Positions 58,205 to 64,000 of a stretch of 64,000 nt of DNA are shown here, one piece after another. Made by a program: the position numbers and the translations under genes. Within the stretch, counting starts at the first letter, position 1. Every line of letters starts with the position of its first letter. The stretch is taken from contig OX359246.1 of NCBI GenBank assembly GCA_947179485.1, positions 8,370,001 through 8,434,000 of the forward strand, read 5' to 3'. The notes beneath the pieces are model-generated. The model saw nothing but the letters and a program-made list of their open reading frames with translations. It was not told the DNA's origin and did no database searches. Origin of the DNA: Allacma fusca (Eukaryota > Arthropoda > Collembola > Symphypleona > Sminthuridae).

Positions 58205-58560
58205 AGTGAAGGGTACTTAAATGGTTGGGGTTGAATATTCCGTTGTTGCCAGGTGTGAGGACAATCTATTGAATTATAATTACTTGCGTTATGTGAGATT
58301 ATATAATTATTAGTAATACCTGATTTCAGTAGCAATACATTAATTAAAAGATTTGTGAATAAATGACTGTCAAGATATATCTAATTTATTTGCTCTATTG
58401 GCGCCATAATTATTTCAGTCACCATTTAAAATCAATCCAGCAAATCACATTAAATACATTTGAGGGACACTTATTGCTTTTACATTAGCATGTAAAAAAA
58501 TTAGCATTAGAATAATAATTCTTGAAATTCATGCATAATCTCTGGAGGAACAGCAAAGGT

Positions 58561-59389
58561 TTTGATGATTTTGATTAGGATTCCCGTCGGGTCACGTTTT
58601 TGTATTTTCGGAAATAATATTTTTAAGTGTATATTTAAGTACAGGTTTCAAAATGTTTTTTTTTTTATTGGAGGATCGCATCGAAGTTGCATTCATCTGA
58701 AAAATGCCTTGCGCATTAAAAGTATGGCGATTCCACTTGAGACTGTTTTAAATAAACAAGGTATTTAGTATAGGTGAAGATCATTACTAGACTATTTAAA
58801 AAAACAGTGCATTTCAATTTTTAAATACACGGGACAAGATACAACGACCGGACCAGCGGCAATTAAACGACCTGTTAGGTCCTGGACTTGGGCATAACGC
58901 CTTTACTTTTTCAATTTTTGAAATTTCATGAAATTTTGAAAAAACTCCCAATTTATGTAGAAACCAGATTTAACCACAGAAATGAATTCCTGGATTTCCA
59001 AGGACGTGGAAAATACGTTCACGGCATTAGTGTATTGGCAACATAATGAACAAATAACACGGTCGACTCAGTGAAATTTCAAACTTTAAAGTTACAATTC
59101 CGTTTTCACCACGGAAATGATTTCGATGATGACAAGGTATAAAATACCTTCCACATAAAGACCAGGAAATAAGACGCATGATGAGAGCTGGGGATATATT
59201 TCCCACCCAGAAATTGCACGTTCGATGACATTTCCAAAAAAATGCAAAATAAACGGTTATTATATCAACCTACTTTACTCTAAACATACATTTCGCGTAA
59301 CAACTAACCCAACCAGCCAAAATTACAACAACTTCCAATCGAGCTCATACTAGCGAGGCAGTAGCACTTCGCTTTTGTTGCAATCGATT
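58561..59389. other. spacer between units A and B
   Basis: No gene recognised. Confidence 0.4.
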
Positions 59390-59744
59390 CATCGATTGCA
59401 GTTTCGGATTTTGTTTGTTTTATTGCTGCGATTGCAATAATTATTATGGTCAGTTAATGGTCGTTTGTAGATGTTGGTGTGGTTTATTAACTGGGTGCTA
59501 ATGCTGTGGTAAAGTAATTATACGAAACTAGAGATGTTATTCTGCATAGGGAAACACTGAAACAATGTGTTAATTCAAAACTTTGAGAAAAACGTTCTTT
59601 TTATTTCCCTCCGGAAGCTATACATAACCCATTGAGACAGTTACAGTTCCCAAGAAATAAGTAATTGTAAATAAATAAAATTAATAGTTTTTTGACATGT
59701 GTTTTTAACTTCAAAATTAATTACAAGTTATATTAATTTAATTA

Positions 59745-60007
59745 AACTGATCTTCATTTTTTCCGTCAGATTTTCGCTACCTACTAGGCTGCCTTGGCCT
59801 GTCCCAGACTTCTGTATTAACCAACAATGATCGGGTAGCAGGGAGAAATTCCACGATCACTTTCGAATGACTCTGCGCTGTAATGTAGGGACGGATGGTA
59901 AAATTTTGAGACTGTGTGTAAAGAACTGAGCTCAAATTTAGTATGAAAACAAATAGCAGACTCGAAGAAAACACTTTTTTCAGCCAGTAATCATTTTGTA
60001 GTGTCAA
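59745..60007 (-). pseudogene. unit B remnant of the minus-strand gene
   Basis: 60007 to about 59860 matches the conserved 5' segment of units A and C (LTLQNDYW, SLLFVFILNLSS, SQNFTIRP). The downstream end resembles only the last codons of the 75-aa frame: the body of that exon and the presumed intron are deleted. Confidence 0.5.
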
Positions 60008-60928
60008 CAGCTTGGAGTCAACACGATACTAAATACCAATAATGACTCTTGAGTGGGTTTCATTTCAGTGTATATGTACACACGAGTAATATCATAGGAA
60101 AGAGTTTTCTAAAATCACAACATAGTCTTATCATGTGTGTGGAATTGTTTCTTTTTCCTGGGAAATGGCTTTGTTAGTACAAGGAACAAAATGCATTTGT
60201 GCCATTGTTTGTACAGATTTGCGTCTATCATTGTTTTCCTCACCTAGTCCAAGTCCAAATAGAGAACAAAAAATATGAGTGTCCAGTTTTGATGGCGACT
60301 CGATTCCAAATATTTCAAAATTTGGCTGACCTAGGTCGAAAATTGAGGTCTCAGTCCTCAGTAACGTACAGTTAATTCGAGCTTTTTTGAGAACTGTGGG
60401 TTTTTGCCCAAGTCTGGTATCGGAGTGCGTCAGAATCAACGGTCAAAAACCGTTTTGACGAAGTAACAAAACGATTCGGAAGGGTCAAATTATCAAATCC
60501 TGTTTGAGTATTCCATGACAAAGATTTTGTCCGTTGGCATGGTTGTAACGAGGACATTCACATATAATTCAAGCAAATTTACCATTAAGTGAGATAAGAT
60601 AAGATTTGAAAAATTATATTATACCTGTCCGGCCCTGCTCTTATTAGAATTATTACAAACTCGGTAAAGTTGGGAGAGATCTGAAAGTCTTTTCGATTTA
60701 TTTTAAAATAGGAGATCCGTTGTAATCCAAGTCAAGGTAACTATAAATTATACATAGTTGGAGTATCTAATCATATTCTGTTCGTTTTGGACTACCTTGT
60801 ATTCACAGAGGCACAGAATTAAATATTAAGATTTATTTAGATTAAGCTAAATTTGAAAGGGGTAATTTTTGGGGTGGGAAGAATTGTATTAACGCATTAT
60901 TATTAATATTTTATAACGTCTGTTTCAG

Positions 60929-62200
60929 ATGGCCCTTGTTTCTGGACTTGTTCGTTTGAATGAAGGTCTCCTACAGTGTGCATCACTTGTCTCCAGCTCC
61001 GGCACCTTGTACAGTGCAGCATGCTCAATACTGGCCACAATAGGTTAAGGTTCTCAACGGATAGGATAATTCCCTTATCCTATCCGTATCCTATCCGATC
61101 CGAATTTTTACGGATAAAACTGAAGCTTATCCGATCCTATCCGCTTCCATCGGATTAAAAATTATCTTATCCGAAGCTTATCCGTAAATTTTCGAATGAC
61201 GTATTTATCCTATCCGAAGCCGTCGGATACGAAAAAGGAGCTATCCGATCCTATCCGCGGATATCCGATCCTATCTGCGGATACAAGAATTAATTGTAGA
61301 AGGTGAAGTTGATCCTGGAGTTTTGATTTTAGCTTTAAATACAGTATTCTGTTTGCGTATAACGTATTGTAATGATAGAAGAAACCGTGCATATATGTTT
61401 GCTTGGAAAAACTTTTTAATATAAATAATTATTTAAGAATTGAGAGTTTTCTGTTTCGCATATCAGATATTCTCAAAAATTAATTTAACTTACTGAAAAC
61501 CTTTAACAATTTGAAGCCTATAAGAACAGGTAACTAGAATAAGCAGCTGAAATTCAAAATATGACTGAATTTCTGGTCATAACATAAATACTTAAATACG
61601 GCATGCTTATATTTGTGAGGTTCGGTTTTAGGCTTGCTACAAAAGCTACATGAACTGAAAAAAGTACAAAAGTTTTGAGCCGAGTTAATGTCCTGTCGGT
61701 GATTGCAGAAGATAGTAATTATTCGTGGTCGTTATAGTGGTCGTCATGTTTTCGAAAATTCGTTTATCCGCGGATATCCTCGGATATCCTCGGATATCCG
61801 TCGGATTATCCGTAAAACAAAAAGTCGCCATCCGATCCGTTCGGATATTTCAGGTAGTAGTATCCGATCCTATCCGGGATTTTTCTCGGATGGGAATGAC
61901 AAAACCGATCCGTTCGGATAAATATCGGATCGGATAATCTTCAGTTTTATCCTATCCGTATCCGTATCCGATCCGTATCCGTTCGGATATATCCGATCCG
62001 TTGAGAACCTTACAATAGGTCCTTGGGTGTTGGGAGCAGTTGCTGTGGCGGTTGTCTTGATCTATCTTCCGGATATAATGCGGCAAATTGCAATTTGGAT
62101 TGCCAGAGTTCGAAGGGAGTTCCACAATGTCAATAAATCTCTGACATCGTCCCTGTCAAACCTGGAGGGTCATCTTAAAAATATGGGTTTTCAGAATTGA
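60929..62200 (+). pseudogene. unit B copy of the small TM gene, split by MITE
   Basis: 39 codons (MALVSGLVRLNEGLLQCASL ...) run to ATA GGT at 61045, where a hAT MITE begins TAA and therefore stops translation immediately. After the MITE and TSD the frame resumes PWVLGAVAVAVVLIYLPDIM and continues to TGA at 62198. Without the insertion it would be 98 aa, closely similar to the unit A copy through the membrane helix and IARVRREFHN segment. It starts after a TGTTTCAG acceptor-like site. Family unknown. Confidence 0.65.
61046..62012. mobile_element. hAT MITE, family TAAGGTTCTCAACGG, copy 2
   Basis: 967 bp, inverted relative to copy 1. Perfect 8-bp TSD CAATAGGT (61038-61045 and 62013-62020). Only a few differences from copy 1 were noticed. 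Confidence 0.95.
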
Positions 62201-62420
62201 AAAAAATTACTTTCAATATACTGTACATGTAATGTATTTGCTCTATAGTTACCATGATTTTTTCACGCACCATTTAAAATAAATCCAACAAATCACGTCA
62301 AATACAATTGAGGGACACTCATTTCTTTACAGCAGCATGTAACAAATGTGGCGTTGGAATTCTTGGCATTCATGGGTAATCTCTTGATAGTAACAAGATT
62401 TTGTTGTTGAAAGACCATTG

Positions 62421-62739
62421 ATGATACATTTTATAAAGACATGCATAAGTCATACATTCGTCCGAATCTCTATGACAATTATGAGCACTCTTGGCTTACA
62501 ACGTATGCCTTATAGACTTATCTGTTCCAACGTACGATTGAAATCACGATATGTTAAAATTCACTTAAATTTTGAAACTGAGCATCTATTTATAATAATT
62601 ATGTATAATGATTTAATACGTTCAGTTTTAAAATATGCTACTTGTTTTAAAACAGTAGTTTCAAGGTTTTTTGTAGTAGCTCAACCTTTATTGGACCAAT
62701 TGCATATATGCAGACAGGGAAGGTAATTAGTTTGTATAG
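62421..62739. other. spacer between units B and C
   Basis: A 102-codon ORF (62418-62726) has no recognisable domain and is not conserved in the A-B spacer; not called as a gene. Confidence 0.4.
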
Positions 62740-64000
62740 AATTTTGAATGGTAGTTGTGAGAGTGAGTAATAATTATTACTTACTTTTTAATTACACGTC
62801 TGCGAAGAGGAAATTTTGTCTCTTAGTGTGGCATATACTCATCTGCTCTTGAAGGGAAAGTAACAGGGGAATTAAGACTGTGCCCAATTATTATTATTAT
62901 TGTGAAAACAACATCCCATATTAAAAACTGTTATTGGAGTGAGGAGCTATACTCCACAGGATTGTGATCCAAGGAATTCAACCACATTTGGAGAAAATTT
63001 CTGTTTATTTTCATTTTTGAAGCTATACATAACTCATTGAGACAGTTTAGTATATGATTTACCCTACAAATATATAAGTAACTTCAAAATTAATTATAAA
63101 TTCCATTAATTTAAATCAAGTGATCTTCAATTTTTCTGTCAGATCTGGGCTGCCTTGGATTGCCTTGGTCAGACCCAGTGTACCAGGAATTCCTACTCTG
63201 CTGAAAAAAGTTTCCTGGACGGTCTCCATATCACCCAGAACGGCTACGCGGAGTAAATCCCAAGAGTGCCAGAACCTTGTCAACCAATTCAAACACGCGT
63301 CCTTCCAGAACGATCCCGCAAATACACTTGACAGAGTCTCCATCTAGAAGGAAAAAATTTACGTATTTTTTAAAGTTATAGTTACAAGGCTAATTAAAAT
63401 ACACAAGTTCCTCCCATAAACATTTATTTCTATAGAAAGAAACAATGCTCGGACACCTACGTTTCCTGAAATGAATTTTAATTTGTATTTCTGCTGTACC
63501 TTATGTTGGGACGGAGAAACAAATTTTGTGAGCTGAAACTACAAACCGCTGAACTCAAATGTAGCATGGAAACAAACAGCAGACTTGAAGGACAAGCTTT
63601 TCCTAAGCAGTAATCTTTTTGTAGTGTCAACAACTCGGAGTTAACACTAAATGCCAATGAGTGACTCACATGAGTCTGTAAATTATAGTTTATTCGTACA
63701 AGGTACAATGTACTTGTATCTATGTACAGAGTGACATATACTATTTTGCTCTCCTCCCTATTCCATACAAGGAACAAAATACACGAGAGTCCCATTTGAA
63801 TGGAAATTCTCTTATCGATTTTGTAAAATTTGTGTCATTGACCTAGGTCAAAAATTGAGGTCACAAGTCCTCAGGAACGTAATGTAGATGACTGTTTTTG
63901 AGGATTGTGGGCGGTACAAATTTTTGGTCATGGGCAAAACTTTCCCTGAGGTTTATTTTAAACCTCAGTTGTATAACGTTTGAAGGAGTTTCTTTGGACT
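62740..64000. repeat. tandem unit C (runs off the window)
   Basis: Matches unit A from GTGAGAGTGAGTAAT through the minus-strand gene to TTGACCTAGGTC and beyond. Any plus-strand gene copy would lie past 64000. Confidence 0.8.
63116..63343 (-). CDS. small protein of unknown family, 75 aa, intact copy
   Basis: Frame METLSSVFAGSFWKDACLNW to KLKIT-stop. Conserved with the unit A copy (most residues identical over the first 35), which supports it being coding. The ATG follows a TTTCCTTCTAG acceptor-like site, so it may be an exon. The upstream conserved segment (about 63640-63500, with a hydrophobic SLLFVSMLHLSSAV stretch and a possible AG|GTACAG donor) could be a leader exon, but joining at those sites is out of frame. 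Either translation starts in this exon or the splice model is wrong. Composition: Trp-rich, amphipathic, acidic C-terminal half. Function unknown. Confidence 0.5.
   Translation of the reverse strand: METLSSVFAGSFWKDACLNWLTRFWHSWDLLRVAVLGDMETVQETFFSRVGIPGTLGLTKAIQGSPDLTEKLKIT

Larger units (their letters stand above)
43240..58560. repeat. tandem unit A (split by LTR element)
   Basis: Homologous to 59390-62420 and 62740-64000: shared blocks include GTCTGCGAAGAG, GGTCGTTTGTAGATGTTG, TTGACCTAGGTC, TTTTGACGA ... ACAAAACGATTCGG and the two coding segments. The unit is interrupted by the LTR element (46687-56826), a PLE fragment and two hAT MITEs. Removing these leaves roughly 3.2 kb. Confidence 0.8.
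59390..62420. repeat. tandem unit B
   Basis: Homologous to units A and C. Carries a deleted minus-strand gene and a MITE-split plus-strand gene; about 2 kb without the MITE. Confidence 0.8.

Noticed and set aside
59777-60007. 76-codon ORF as a separate gene
   Set aside because: It is a deletion fusion of the conserved 5' segment with the tail of the unit's minus-strand gene.
57406-62200. Plus-strand small TM genes as ISG12/IFI27-like proteins
   Set aside because: Size is similar, but the glycine/alanine-rich ISG12 pattern is absent.
62418-62726. 102-codon ORF between units B and C
   Set aside because: Not conserved in the other inter-unit spacer and without features.

Overview
The window looks like a piece of an AT-rich arthropod genome, most likely a hexapod and plausibly a springtail. 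The evidence is divergent ionotropic (IR) and gustatory (GR) chemoreceptor genes, resilin-like glycine-rich cuticle-type proteins, a Kazal inhibitor, a fatty-acid-binding protein, mostly short introns (55-110 bp, two or three longer), and a heavy load of hAT MITEs, Penelope-like and Ty3/gypsy elements. The phylum is inferred from these families and no species is claimed. A run of 200 Ns (3791-3990) shows this is an assembled scaffold.

Layout. 1-14.1 kb is a chemoreceptor cluster: a decayed IR fragment, an IR cut by the assembly gap, a GR whose 5' half is lost in the same gap and which carries a 4-bp frameshifting duplication, an intact GR (400 aa), and on the minus strand a complete 708-aa IR. 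Two Penelope-like retroelement tails and a 400-bp foldback element lie between them. 14-24 kb is gene-poor and repeat-rich: foldback elements, two hAT MITEs with perfect 8-bp target duplications (one holding a nested remnant of another), a further TIR element and one short zinc-finger ORF. 24-33.8 kb holds a three-exon FABP, two convergent paralogous GRs of 376 aa each with the same three-exon structure, a two-exon secreted Kazal inhibitor and a possible 45-aa secreted cationic peptide. 35.7-40.9 kb holds two minus-strand glycine-rich secreted structural proteins (199 and 959 aa), each with a tiny first exon and a TATA box.

43.2-64 kb is the most unusual part. A unit of roughly 3 kb occurs three times in tandem. 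Each unit carries a small minus-strand reading frame (75 aa in the intact copy) and, divergently, a small plus-strand gene (about 96-98 aa, one predicted membrane segment). I recognise neither family. Both plus-strand copies in view and one minus-strand copy are interrupted by hAT MITEs with 8-bp duplications, another minus-strand copy is deleted, and the first unit is also split by a 10.1-kb, very young Ty3/gypsy LTR retrotransposon (46687-56826: 531-bp LTRs differing at one noticed position, 4-bp TSD).

The retrotransposon has gag with two CCHC knuckles, a protease in the -1 frame, then a single in-frame stop before an RT-RNaseH-integrase frame. It has no recognisable env. Its Gag has a long N-terminal extension containing what look like three divergent repeats.
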